Origin: a virus
IMG/VR virus record: IMGVR_UViG_3300032273_000080
Coordinates: 1 to 51,407 of that record
Strand: one strand, 5' to 3'
Length of the DNA stretch: 51,407 nt
Position numbers and translations under genes: made by a program
In this document: piece after piece, positions 30,579 to 39,211 of the stretch
Position numbering within the stretch: position 1 is the first letter of the stretch
How the letters are laid out: every line of letters begins with the position of its first letter
The notes under the pieces: model-generated
Told to the model about the DNA's origin: nothing
Database searches by the model: none
The model's input: the letters and a program-made list of their open reading frames with translations, nothing else

Positions 30579-32092
30579 AGCTAGTTTCTATTAATGACGT
30601 AAACCCATCAACGTATAACCCGCGTAAGGCAGATCCTCAGCGTTTAGACATTTTAGAACTATCGCTAAGAAAGCTCGGTTTTCTACTTCCTATATTTTGC
30701 TCGAAAAATGGTGAAATATTATCAGGGCACCAGCGGCACTATGTATCAGAAAGAATGGGGTTAACTAAGCTCCCGTGTGATTACACTGATGAAATGTCAC
30801 TTGCTGACCGTAAAGCGATAAACATTGCCTTCAATCGTGGTACCAATGATTTAGGTGCGGCAGACACGCCAGTCAATATGACGGAAGCACTAGCCAGAAT
30901 TAACCTAGAATCAGCTGCGAGTAAGGTGGTGGATAAAGATCCCACCTCAAAAGATTTTTACCGTTGTTTACATGCTAGGGCTGTACCGGTTCTCAAGCTA
31001 ACTAATGCTAATACTGGTTGCTGGGTAAATTACGCTCGTAACATGGCCCGACTGCTTTATGGCAAAAAAATTAAGATGCCTATCGTGTGTACACCTGACA
31101 ACAAGGTAGTAAACGGGATTGGTCGCTTGCAGTATGCGGCAGAGAAAGGCTGGAAAACGATTGAAGTAGTTTATATCAGTTATGACGAGGCAGATTTAAG
31201 CCACGCCATGCTAAACATGCTCAGTATGGATTTTGATATACACAATCGTTACGAGGATCTATTGCGCTATAACTCGTTTAGGCGAGCAAGGCGTTCACGT
31301 TCTGAGTTAGGACAGGGGTTCTTATTCATTGTGGCGCCATCATCCCGTTCAAAAGACTTTGATGTCACTAAGCCAGAAAATGCAAAATTATGGAAAAAAA
31401 CACATGGGCGATCAGTTGTTGATTTTGGGGCGGGGCATTTAACAGAAACCAAAATTCTACGATCCATAGGGGTAAACGTAACGCCCTTTGAACCATTTCG
31501 CCTTGGTGAGAATAACGAAATCAATAAAACAGAAAGCGTGAAAATTGCGCGAGAATTTATTGATACCGTAAAAAGCGGGAAAAAATTCACCTCTGTTTTT
31601 ATCAGCTCAGTATTAAACAGCGTGCCATTTGAAGGTGACAGACAAAAGATCGCTTGTTTGTGTGCAGCGCTATGTAGTGACAGTACTCGGTTATACGCTT
31701 GCGCGAGTTCGGCAACTGGCAGTACAAGTTTAAAGATGACACAGGGCATGGATGCACTAGCAGAACGTCAATCAACCTACGCAACGTTTTCCCTTGATTA
31801 CGAAGGGGGAATAACAATAGGTGATTTTCAGGAAAAGCCGAAAGTGCAGAAGTACCATACTCCTACTGAGTTTTATGCGTTATTTAAGCGATATTTTAAA
31901 ACCGTGAATGTGGTGGATAAGCTGAATAACGTTAGAGCTGTATGTATGACACCTGATCGAGCCTCAATTTTGGAGGATCTTCGAGGCGCTATAGAATTCG
32001 AGTTTAATTTACCTTATCCCGATGATTCACGTATGGGGTTGGTGGATGACGCTATAGAGGCATATAGCAAGCGTTTAGGTGTAGAGCTATGA
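30572..32092 (+). CDS. Double ParB-like / SAM-methyltransferase-like fusion
   Basis: 506 aa. Residues 1-95 are ParB-like (INDVNPSTYNPRKADPQRLDILELSLRKLGFLLPIF, ILSGHQRHYVSERMGLTKLP). Residues 140-215 hold a second ParB-like core (KKIKMPIVCTPDNKVVNGIGRLQYAAEKGWKTIEVVYI). From about 275 a Rossmann methyltransferase fold appears, with motif I SVVDFGAGHLTETKILRSIG and acidic PFEPF. The catalytic (D/N)PPY of DNA amino-methyltransferases is not seen, so the chemistry is open: DNA-base modification, anti-restriction or a nucleotide enzyme. Coupled to both neighbours. Confidence 0.72.
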   Translation: MVKLVSINDVNPSTYNPRKADPQRLDILELSLRKLGFLLPIFCSKNGEILSGHQRHYVSERMGLTKLPCDYTDEMSLADRKAINIAFNRGTNDLGAADTPVNMTEALARINLESAASKVVDKDPTSKDFYRCLHARAVPVLKLTNANTGCWVNYARNMARLLYGKKIKMPIVCTPDNKVVNGIGRLQYAAEKGWKTIEVVYISYDEADLSHAMLNMLSMDFDIHNRYEDLLRYNSFRRARRSRSELGQGFLFIVAPSSRSKDFDVTKPENAKLWKKTHGRSVVDFGAGHLTETKILRSIGVNVTPFEPFRLGENNEINKTESVKIAREFIDTVKSGKKFTSVFISSVLNSVPFEGDRQKIACLCAALCSDSTRLYACASSATGSTSLKMTQGMDALAERQSTYATFSLDYEGGITIGDFQEKPKVQKYHTPTEFYALFKRYFKTVNVVDKLNNVRAVCMTPDRASILEDLRGAIEFEFNLPYPDDSRMGLVDDAIEAYSKRLGVEL

Positions 32093-32733
32093 AGATACCA
32101 AAGGAATGGACATTTAAAAGCTCAGAGATTGCTGAAGGGTTTGATAACCACGTAAGAGAACAACTCCCCTGGTATAACATCGCTACAAGCATGACGGCAC
32201 ACTTCACTAGGAACTATTTACCAGACCATGGCGTATTGCTGGATTTAGGTTGTTCAACGGGAAATATCACAAAAGCATGCAGTGAAGAAATTGAAGCAAG
32301 AAACGCCAAAGTGATAAACGTGGACAATTCAGAGGAAATGGCTAAGTGCTTTGATGGTGTAGGGATAGTAACTATTGCAGATATAGAGAATTTCGAAATA
32401 CCGGAATTTGATGTTTGTGTAATGTTCCTCTCGATGATGTTTGTACCAGTAAGTAAGCGTTCATCTTTGATTATTGAATTGATGAAAAAAACGAGAAAAG
32501 GCGGATTGGTCTTAATCGTTGATAAGGTCGAATCATTTTCAGGGTATAGCGGTCAGGTCATAAATCGCCTTAATTTAGTGAATAAACTAGATGCTGGGTG
32601 TAAGCCTGATGACATATTGAGTAAAGAACTATCCCTAAGTGGAGTACAAAGACCAGTTAACCCTGAATTACTGACATCATTTACACAGTGGTTTCAGATA
32701 GGTGAATTCTGTGGTTATTTGTTTGAGGGGTAA
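32089..32733 (+). CDS. Class I SAM-dependent methyltransferase
   Basis: 214 aa, start overlapping the previous stop. Motif I VLLDLGCSTGNITKAC, motif II VINVDNSEEMAKC, then EFDVCVMFLSMMFVP and KGGLVLIVDKVES. The N-terminus IPKEWTFKSSEIAEGFDNHVREQLPWYN resembles CmoA-like or small-molecule/tRNA methyltransferases more than DNA ones. As third gene of the ParB cluster it probably works with them in modification of phage DNA or of a nucleotide; that is inferred. Confidence 0.78.
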   Translation: MKIPKEWTFKSSEIAEGFDNHVREQLPWYNIATSMTAHFTRNYLPDHGVLLDLGCSTGNITKACSEEIEARNAKVINVDNSEEMAKCFDGVGIVTIADIENFEIPEFDVCVMFLSMMFVPVSKRSSLIIELMKKTRKGGLVLIVDKVESFSGYSGQVINRLNLVNKLDAGCKPDDILSKELSLSGVQRPVNPELLTSFTQWFQIGEFCGYLFEG

Positions 32734-32735
32734 TA

Positions 32736-32978
32736 ATGTCAAAAGACAAAAGAACCACAATTTTAAATTTAGAATTGGCAGGAATGAAAAGAGCACTGCT
32801 TGAAGTTGAGCAGGCAGTACAACAGAACAAAGAGCATGTACATGAATCTAAAGGAAGCCTCATTCAGTTTTTCAGCTCTTCATTAAAATGTCGAAAATCA
32901 ACGCTTAAAGGTTTTAAGCTAATTTTGTTGATTGAGATTAAATGGAGAGAGGATGAGTTAAAACAGATAGATAAGTAG
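32736..32978 (+). CDS. Small coiled-coil phage protein
   Basis: 80 aa, ATG 2 bases after the methyltransferase stop. Helical throughout (LNLELAGMKRALLEVEQAVQQNKEHVHESKGSL), basic second half. Not recognised. Ends the ParB/methyltransferase operon; a terminator follows. Confidence 0.62.
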   Translation: MSKDKRTTILNLELAGMKRALLEVEQAVQQNKEHVHESKGSLIQFFSSSLKCRKSTLKGFKLILLIEIKWREDELKQIDK

Positions 32979-32994
32979 AATTAAAGCGTTAGAG

Positions 32995-33022
32995 AATCGA
33001 TCCTTTTGGGTCGATTTTTTTT
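32995..33022 (+). terminator. Rho-independent terminator before terminase
   Basis: AATCGATCC-TTTT-GGGTCGATT, 9-bp stem with one G-U pair, followed by T-run. In lambdoid lysogeny Q-type antitermination must pass it to reach the structural genes. Confidence 0.85.
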
Positions 33023-33094
33023 GACATAAATCCAGACAACCCAGACATGATAGCCATGGTGATTTTATTGGTTTTTGTTTTTTAGGAGATTCCG

Positions 33095-33565
33095 GTGTCG
33101 AGAAGAACCAAAAAGACAAGAGCACGAGATAAGCGTTTTTTTGAGGCATTGGAGAGCAGTCCATTAGTTTCTGTTACCAAAGCAGCAAAAGCTGCGGGTT
33201 ATTCTCGTCCTAGTGTCTACGAATATAAAAAGAAAGATCCTGATTTTGCTGCTCGGTTTAATGGAATCATGGATGAGCGTATAGAGGAGCTTGAGTCTGC
33301 TGCTTATGAGATGGCCTATATTGGAGAAGTTGATTACAAAACAGTAATTGACCCTAAGACAAAAAAAAAGAAAACGGTACCAGTCAGAAAGAGACATGCT
33401 GGTATTTTGATGTTTTTACTTGGTGCGGGAAATCCTGAAAAATACAGAACCAACTATAAAACAGCAGGCACAGAGTCTTCTGAAATAGAAGAACTGACAG
33501 ATGAGGAATTAGCGGCTCTTGATGCTGAGCTTGATGCCGATATATCCCGTTACGAGGTGATGTGA
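33095..33565 (+). CDS. terS: Terminase small subunit
   Basis: 156 aa, GTG start with TTAGGAGATTCC before it. The helix-turn-helix LVSVTKAAKAAGYSRPSVYEYKKKDPDFAARF (about 27-58) is of the phage small-terminase type that recognises the packaging site. A central oligomerisation region and an acidic tail (ELTDEELAALDAELDADI) follow. Its stop overlaps the large-subunit start by 4 bases. Confidence 0.85.
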   Translation: MSRRTKKTRARDKRFFEALESSPLVSVTKAAKAAGYSRPSVYEYKKKDPDFAARFNGIMDERIEELESAAYEMAYIGEVDYKTVIDPKTKKKKTVPVRKRHAGILMFLLGAGNPEKYRTNYKTAGTESSEIEELTDEELAALDAELDADISRYEVM

Positions 33566-34941
33566 TGGGGGATCTTGTTCAATTATCTACAATACGTAAA
33601 AAGAAGCGTTTACTTGAAGTAAAAAGAGAACAAGCCCGCAGACGATTAATAAGCCTGAGGGAAAAATTTCTAATTCCTCAAATTTATCGGGATCTTTTCG
33701 GGGATCTTGCTGCTAAGTATATTGTGCTCAAAGGTGGGCGGGGTTCTGGTAAGACGTTTGCAATAGTGTGTTTTCTAATAGAGGAATCATTTGATTTAAA
33801 ATATGAGAATTCACTGTTTTTGTTTTTACGTGAAATTCAAAACTCAATAGATGACTCTGTTTATTCAGTAATAGTCGATCTTATTGCTCAAGCTAACTTA
33901 TCGAAATTCTTCAAAATTGATAAGAACCGAATTCGTAATCGTTTAACTGGTGTTGAGTTTGGCTTCACTGGTTTGCGCTCTACGGGTGGTAAAACACAAT
34001 TCTCTCAAGTGAACAAGATAAAGGGTAAGCACAAGGTTCGCTTTGTGTTTATGGATGAGGCGCAGGATGCGTCAGAGGATTCGCTCAACGTTCTTTTCCC
34101 TACCGTTAACCGTAAGGGCTCAGTTAAGTTCACAGATGAATACCAGAAAGTGCTCGATGCATTAACTGGTGGTACCGAGATTGATATTGCTGAAAGTCGA
34201 TTCTTGTTTGCAATGAATCCCAACTTTGCTGTCGATCCTATCCTGTCAAAAACACGGACGTATGGTGATGCCACTCGTGAAGTGCACATTAATATTTTCG
34301 ATCTGCCTCCTGAGTTTCAAGATCAGCAATTGCTTGAACAGGCTATGGCTGAATTTGGAGAGATTTATTACGACCATGTTTGGCTAGGTAAGCCGTCACC
34401 TAAAATTTCTGGTTATCCATTTATGGATGTACCGTTAATGACTGCTGCAAATGATGATAGATACAAGCTTCCCTGTGTAGCCTTCTTGGACCCAAGCTTC
34501 AAAGGTGGTGATTACACGGCATTGACGTTTATATCTCAAATAGATGGTCGTGTGTTTGCGTGGGGGCATTGCTGGCATCAAGCATGGAATAACGCTAAAG
34601 ATGAAATCGCAGCAAAAATAAACGAGTTTGAATGTCATGAATTTTATTATGAATCAAACGGTGTTGGCAGTGTGCCTATTGAATTGTTTGAGCCTTATGG
34701 ATTAGTGCCTATTGGTAGGAATACCTCAGGTAACAAAGAGGACCGGATATTTCGTGTAGGTGCGTTCCTGACAATGCTTAATTTAACGTTTGTTTCAAAT
34801 TGGAGTAATCAGGCATGGCTTGAGCACTGTATCAAATACAACATTGAGGCTGATTATGATGATGCTCCCGATTCACTCACTAACGCAGCCGTTCGTGCTG
34901 GTATCGTATCTGACAAAATGAAATTTAGGAGGGCTGCGTAA
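33562..34941 (+). CDS. terL: Terminase large subunit
   Basis: 459 aa. ATPase: Walker A KGGRGSGKTFA (about 53-63), Walker B VRFVFMDEAQDASED (about 159-173), coupling motif in LFAMNPN. RNase-H-like nuclease: VAFLDPSFKGGDYTALT (first Asp), FYYESNGVGSVPIEL and the late acidic YDDAPDSLTNAA. PBSX-type (Terminase_3/6). It packages DNA into proheads and cuts it. The stop overlaps the portal start. Confidence 0.92.
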   Translation: MMGDLVQLSTIRKKKRLLEVKREQARRRLISLREKFLIPQIYRDLFGDLAAKYIVLKGGRGSGKTFAIVCFLIEESFDLKYENSLFLFLREIQNSIDDSVYSVIVDLIAQANLSKFFKIDKNRIRNRLTGVEFGFTGLRSTGGKTQFSQVNKIKGKHKVRFVFMDEAQDASEDSLNVLFPTVNRKGSVKFTDEYQKVLDALTGGTEIDIAESRFLFAMNPNFAVDPILSKTRTYGDATREVHINIFDLPPEFQDQQLLEQAMAEFGEIYYDHVWLGKPSPKISGYPFMDVPLMTAANDDRYKLPCVAFLDPSFKGGDYTALTFISQIDGRVFAWGHCWHQAWNNAKDEIAAKINEFECHEFYYESNGVGSVPIELFEPYGLVPIGRNTSGNKEDRIFRVGAFLTMLNLTFVSNWSNQAWLEHCIKYNIEADYDDAPDSLTNAAVRAGIVSDKMKFRRAA

Positions 34942-36005
34942 TGGGGCTATTCGGCGGTAATAAAGCTGAAAAACCAAAAACTAAAAGCGCGACAGGAAGT
35001 GATAGCTGGTGGGATAGGATTAGAAAGAAAGATCCTAGTTCTCTTCCTATTGGTACAGAGGTTAGCCCATGGCGAATGATCCGTGAACGTTATGTTGAAA
35101 TCGCTATTCGTGCCCTATATTCACGCATTATTTTCTCAACGCTTGATATTGTTGATATTCCGAAAGAGATTTCGCGTTCTGACTTCTCACGCACGGTTTA
35201 CGATTCGCATACACCAAAGCTTAAATGTGGGCTTGCTCATTACATCGTTGATGCTATGGCGGATTCTAGCTCATTAATCTTGCGAAAGAAGGCAATGCAA
35301 GGTCGAAAAAAAGCTTATTTCTTTAGTGAGTTACCAAATAAGGGGGAAGAGAAAGACGCTGACCTGTTGGAAATTGATTTCACCGATTATGAACGCACTG
35401 AGTTACTTGAAGAATATTATGGAATGGTATTTGACTCGATTATCGGTATGGCTAGGTTGATTAAGGTCGGTGGTGCAATCTTGTTTAAGGTGTCTGACCT
35501 GAGTGATTTGATTGCAGATAGAGAAGTATTGCTAGCGGTTGAAACACAGTTAAAGCAAGTTAACCAAGCTTTAGAGGAAGGTCGAGCAGGTTACATTGAT
35601 TCAGAGTCAGAAGTAGAAATGCCAACCGTTGATACAAAGCCAGCAGTTAGTCAACTTCATTTTGCTTTTTCGCTTATTTGTAATGCGACAGGGCGACCAA
35701 TGTCATTTGTTAACGGTGAGATTGCCGCCAGTCTTGGCAGTACAGGGGAAGGTGATCGTAAGCAAAACAGGAATGCTTCGATTTATGAATTTAACTCAAT
35801 TTTACGGGGGGTATTTGAGTCTGTATTCGGTGCTGATTTTGATGTGAAACCGGACATTGAAAATTTGCCGCAATTGTCTGACTTCATGACATCTATCGAA
35901 ATGTCATCACTGATTAATGATGATGAAAAGCGCAGGATATTATCTCAATACATGTCTTTAGATGATTACGGTATTTCCCTATCTAATAGCACAAAATCTT
36001 CTTGA
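34941..36005 (+). CDS. Portal protein (short form)
   Basis: 354 aa. The stem region and clip are suggested by ATGRPMSFVNGEIAASLGSTGEGDRKQNRNASIYEFN, similar to the 'P...LFG....G.NATGE.D..NYY..I' box of SPP1/DUF1073-like portals, followed by the helical crown ENLPQLSDFMTSIEMSSLINDDEKRRILSQYM. It is shorter than usual portals (420-520 aa); the wing region between 120 and 170 seems reduced. Position between terminase and head morphogenesis genes supports the call. Acts as the dodecameric entry ring. Confidence 0.75.
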   Translation: MGLFGGNKAEKPKTKSATGSDSWWDRIRKKDPSSLPIGTEVSPWRMIRERYVEIAIRALYSRIIFSTLDIVDIPKEISRSDFSRTVYDSHTPKLKCGLAHYIVDAMADSSSLILRKKAMQGRKKAYFFSELPNKGEEKDADLLEIDFTDYERTELLEEYYGMVFDSIIGMARLIKVGGAILFKVSDLSDLIADREVLLAVETQLKQVNQALEEGRAGYIDSESEVEMPTVDTKPAVSQLHFAFSLICNATGRPMSFVNGEIAASLGSTGEGDRKQNRNASIYEFNSILRGVFESVFGADFDVKPDIENLPQLSDFMTSIEMSSLINDDEKRRILSQYMSLDDYGISLSNSTKSS

Positions 36006-36453
36006 ATTATTCGGTGTCGATTTTCAGCGGATATATAACGAACGTGGAGGGATGCAAAGAGAGCAGTTAAAAGTAATATCAAAATATAAGATCCTCACTG
36101 GCGCTAAGTCTAACGCGTACAAGACCATAAGACGGCTTGATAAATCGAAAAATAAGCAATCTATCGATTTTGCTGCAAACCTAAAAAACACCATGGCTGG
36201 AACGATTAGTAACGAGGTGATGGATTCATTGGCTAATTCAAAAAAAGCCGATGAAATCATGGTTAAGTGGCTACCTTCATCAGCGACCGAGCATCGGGTT
36301 AATCACGCATTACAGTACGGTAAAACAATGTCCATCAAAAAAGCCCGCAAACTAGGCCTTGGTGTCGATTACGGCTGTCAGTGTGGGATGCAAATAATAT
36401 CCGGTGATAAACATATTCAAAACGAATTAAAGAAAATAAACAGAGGGAAATAA
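35962..36453 (+). CDS. Minor head / morphogenesis protein (short Mu-F-like)
   Basis: 163 aa as drawn. The end HRVNHALQYGKTMSIKKARKLGLGVDYGCQCGMQI follows the C-terminal 'H........tl......g...YGC.C...' box of phage Mu gpF-like head morphogenesis proteins, which are normally much longer. The start is uncertain: ATG 35962 lies inside the portal gene, and ATG 36052 has GGAGGG too close. It may be a trimmed family member or a separated domain. Confidence 0.62.
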   Translation: MITVFPYLIAQNLLELFGVDFQRIYNERGGMQREQLKVISKYKILTGAKSNAYKTIRRLDKSKNKQSIDFAANLKNTMAGTISNEVMDSLANSKKADEIMVKWLPSSATEHRVNHALQYGKTMSIKKARKLGLGVDYGCQCGMQIISGDKHIQNELKKINRGK

Positions 36454-36454
36454 A

Positions 36455-37378
36455 ATGAATGAATTATTGCTTAAATTGCTGAGTGCTCAATTGCAGTCAC
36501 AAAATAACAATGAAAATCCACTGGCTAAACTATTGTCCGGTCAGCAAAGCAATCAGCAAGACACATTGATGCAGTTGTTAAACGGTGGCCAGCAAAACCC
36601 ACAGCAACAATTACTGAATATGTTGAGCGGCGGTCAGCAAAATAACCAACAGGTAGATTTATTGAAACTACTTAGCGGCAACCAACAACCTGATGTGAAT
36701 CAGCAGCTGTTAGCATTGCTAGCTGGTGGTTCTCAACCAAACAGCCAGCCAGACGTTAATACCCAGTTATTGCAGTTATTATCAGGTAGTCAGTCACAAC
36801 ATACTGAGCAGCCTGACGTTACGAAATTGCTTGAGTTACTTAAAAGCTCGGGTGATGTTTTGAATGTAAGTAAAGACACAAAAGAGAAGTCAATTATTGA
36901 GCAACTTGAAGAGCGGCAGTTAAATAAGCAGACAGATGCTGAAAAACAAAAAGCACTAGAGGATCTTATTCGATTAGAAATGACATTTGATAAATTCGTT
37001 GATGAAAATGAATCCAGTTTCCCCGATTTCTTTAATATCGCAGATATCCGTACTGCTGTAGATAAGTGGGCAAAAAATACAGATGAAAAAACGCAGGGCA
37101 TTACTGCTGCGATTGCTCAAGCGTTTTTCAAAAATGAAGCAAACGTTGATGTGCTAGAAGAAAAAGATCGCTTATGGGTGAAAAAGAACATCGTTGATGC
37201 ATCGGAGCGTTCGATTAATCGTGATGAAACATGGCCTGTAGTTCAGCGAGCTGTGTTTAATAAAACACGTTTAGCGGAAGGCGATAATCAATCAAGTGGC
37301 GGCAAAGGGGACTCTGTTATTGAAAAATATGAGCAGCGTTTCAGTCAGGGGGAAAACGTTAGCGGTGTCGCTGAATAA
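36455..37378 (+). CDS. Scaffold-like protein with LLxLLSG/Q repeats
   Basis: 307 aa, ATG one base after the previous stop. The first 130 residues are built of 6-8 degenerate repeats around LLxLLSGxQ (LAKLLSGQQ, LMQLLNGGQQ, LLNMLSGGQQ, LLKLLSGNQQ, LLALLAGGSQ, LLQLLSGSQ) separated by Gln/Asn-rich spacers. A helical C-terminal half (LIRLEMTFDKFVDENESSFPDFFNIADIRTAVDKWAK) follows. Position between minor head and decoration/capsid genes suggests a scaffold or scaffold-fused head protein. The repeats could form an oligomer of short helices. Confidence 0.65.
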   Translation: MNELLLKLLSAQLQSQNNNENPLAKLLSGQQSNQQDTLMQLLNGGQQNPQQQLLNMLSGGQQNNQQVDLLKLLSGNQQPDVNQQLLALLAGGSQPNSQPDVNTQLLQLLSGSQSQHTEQPDVTKLLELLKSSGDVLNVSKDTKEKSIIEQLEERQLNKQTDAEKQKALEDLIRLEMTFDKFVDENESSFPDFFNIADIRTAVDKWAKNTDEKTQGITAAIAQAFFKNEANVDVLEEKDRLWVKKNIVDASERSINRDETWPVVQRAVFNKTRLAEGDNQSSGGKGDSVIEKYEQRFSQGENVSGVAE

Positions 37379-37443
37379 CAATAAATTGGATTAAGCATTT
37401 AATGGCGACCGTTTGGTCGTTTTTTTATATCTGGAGAAAAATT

Positions 37444-38109
37444 ATGTCTCGTGTTGTACCTCTTGGAATGCCGAAGTTACGCGGTAACAGCGATGTTATT
37501 CGCTCAGTAATGTTTACTGGTGCGTTGAAGGCTGGATGTGCCGTATCGTCTGATACAAAGCCTAGTCAGCAAATGAATGTAGTGCCTTTTGATGGCTCTA
37601 AATTCTTTGGTTTTGCTGTTTCTGATTTAGATAACACTCGTGGTGTTACTGGCGTAGTTCGTAAGGCTGAGGCTGTATGCCTTCGCGTTAAAGAAGGTGA
37701 AGTCTTAGCTGAAGGTAATGGGTTCGCTGTTGATAACGCCACTGGTGAGCTAGTTCCTATCGGTGCTGCGGATTCAACACCTGTTAGTGGTGACATCGAG
37801 GAGTTAGATATCACTGGCCTTGATGAAAATAGTAATGAAATTCCTAACTGTGTATTGGCGAACGTATATGGCGGATTGGCTCCTGCAGGTAGCTCTGGTG
37901 GTGTGTTGTCGGTGAATGGTCAAACTGGTGCGGTAACACTTGATGCAACTTCAGTTGGTGCAGTTGAAGAAGCTCCTGAAAATGGAGCCCCACATGGTCG
38001 TCAAGATGCTGGTTGGGTTGAGGTTGCACCAAAATCCGCAGCGCCTAAACCTCAAGCGTCTGAGCAATCTTCCGAAACATCAAAAAACCAAGCTAAGCCA
38101 AAGAAGTAA
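37444..38109 (+). CDS. Head decoration-like protein with fibre-type linker
   Basis: 221 aa from the ATG at 37444 (CTGGAGAAAAATT upstream). The N-terminal 140 residues are beta-rich (VFRSVMFTGALKAGCAVSS-type strands; FFGFAVSDLDN; VCLRVKEGEVLAEGNGFAVD), in keeping with a decoration protein of the D/capsid-stabilising type. Then SVNGQTGAVTLDATSVGAVEE, a phage fibre linker motif ('VNG.TGAV.L...DVGA'), and a Ser/Pro/Lys tail. It precedes the capsid gene. It may display a flexible C-terminus on the head. Confidence 0.62.
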   Translation: MSRVVPLGMPKLRGNSDVIRSVMFTGALKAGCAVSSDTKPSQQMNVVPFDGSKFFGFAVSDLDNTRGVTGVVRKAEAVCLRVKEGEVLAEGNGFAVDNATGELVPIGAADSTPVSGDIEELDITGLDENSNEIPNCVLANVYGGLAPAGSSGGVLSVNGQTGAVTLDATSVGAVEEAPENGAPHGRQDAGWVEVAPKSAAPKPQASEQSSETSKNQAKPKK

Positions 38110-38165
38110 ATTAGCAATCATTAGTGCCACCTCGAGCGATGTGGCCAACAACTTATAGCAATCAA

Positions 38166-38201
38166 AAAGAGCTGTGCCGGTTTCCCTGGTATGGCTCTTT
38201 T
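38166..38201 (+). terminator. Hairpin before the capsid gene
   Basis: AAAGAGC (38166-38172) and GCTCTTT (38194-38200), with additional pairing inside. Only a short T stretch follows; probably attenuates or processes the message so that the capsid gene can be expressed at its own level. Confidence 0.5.
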
Positions 38202-38223
38202 GCAATCAACAGGAATTACAAAA

Positions 38224-39159
38224 ATGGCTACAAATATCATCACAAAAGGCAAGGTTGAGCGTAAGTACAACGGTGCTGTAATGGGCTCAAATAAACTCAC
38301 ATATAACCCGTACACATCAAATCTTGCAGCAAACACAGTTAGCTATTATGACGGTAAGTTGCGTCAATCTTCTGTGGTCCATATTAACTATGATTTAAAC
38401 GGAAAATTTCCAGAAGAGGAGTTTGCGGAAGCGTTGACACCATCGAGCACAGAATACACACAGGCGTCAGGACGTGAAGTTGAGTTCAGCTACCATCGCC
38501 AACCAGTGCATGTTGAATTCACACTTTCAAACATGCAGGAGGTGAATGATGTAAATATTAACGCTGGCATTCTTAATCGCATGTTGATGCAGTATGACCG
38601 TGAGCACTTCCTTGGTAAGTTTGGCAATGCTGGCATGTTCAACAATAAAAACTCTATTGAGCATGATTCAAGTAAGCCAATCCCAGTTAATAATTTAAGT
38701 GAGCTTATTGCGCTTATTGATGTTCTGTACAATGAAATGTCAACTTACTACGGTATCCGTGAGTCGGAATATCCAAGCATTACGCTAAGTTACTCAAGCG
38801 ATGTCGCATCAATCATCCGTAAGCCGATCACAACGAGCAGTGATAATGTTGTTACTGGTAAATCAGTGGTCAACGAAACCTATAAAGGTATGACGCATGA
38901 AGAAGTACCAACAATCATTGGTGCGGGTTCTCATGTCTCGCTTACGTACCGTCCTGCGGTTAATAACCACCGAAGTGCGTTACCGGGCATTTATAGTCAT
39001 GCGAATGGCGATGCTCATGGGTTAACTAAGAAAACGTTGTTCACGTATGAGAGTGCAGCGAATGAAGTTGAAGGTAAGGGCGGTTATGTGTTCCAGCGTA
39101 CCGAAACACCAGCTTCAAAATCGCTAAAAGCTAGCTTGGCTAAAAAACACAAACAATAA
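38224..39159 (+). CDS. Major capsid protein
   Basis: 311 aa from the ATG at 38224 (AGGA eight bases before). Not an obvious HK97 family by sequence I can name, but its length, beta-rich make-up (SYYDGKLRQSSVVHINYDLNGKF, YHRQPVHVEFTLSNMQEV), position after the scaffold and decoration genes and its own hairpins fit a coat protein. ILNRMLMQYDREHFLGKFGN and YPSITLSYSSDVASIIRKP resemble the spine helix and P-domain strands. The call is mainly contextual. Confidence 0.68.
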   Translation: MATNIITKGKVERKYNGAVMGSNKLTYNPYTSNLAANTVSYYDGKLRQSSVVHINYDLNGKFPEEEFAEALTPSSTEYTQASGREVEFSYHRQPVHVEFTLSNMQEVNDVNINAGILNRMLMQYDREHFLGKFGNAGMFNNKNSIEHDSSKPIPVNNLSELIALIDVLYNEMSTYYGIRESEYPSITLSYSSDVASIIRKPITTSSDNVVTGKSVVNETYKGMTHEEVPTIIGAGSHVSLTYRPAVNNHRSALPGIYSHANGDAHGLTKKTLFTYESAANEVEGKGGYVFQRTETPASKSLKASLAKKHKQ

Positions 39160-39172
39160 AATAGACAAACTA

Positions 39173-39196
39173 AAGGGCTGGTGAATATCAGCCCTT
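39173..39196 (+). terminator. Hairpin after the capsid gene
   Basis: Perfect 8-bp stem AAGGGCTG / CAGCCCTT with GTGAATAT loop, then GTTTC. Likely terminates or trims part of the capsid transcript. Confidence 0.65.
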
Positions 39197-39211
39197 GTTT
39201 CGGTGATCCTC

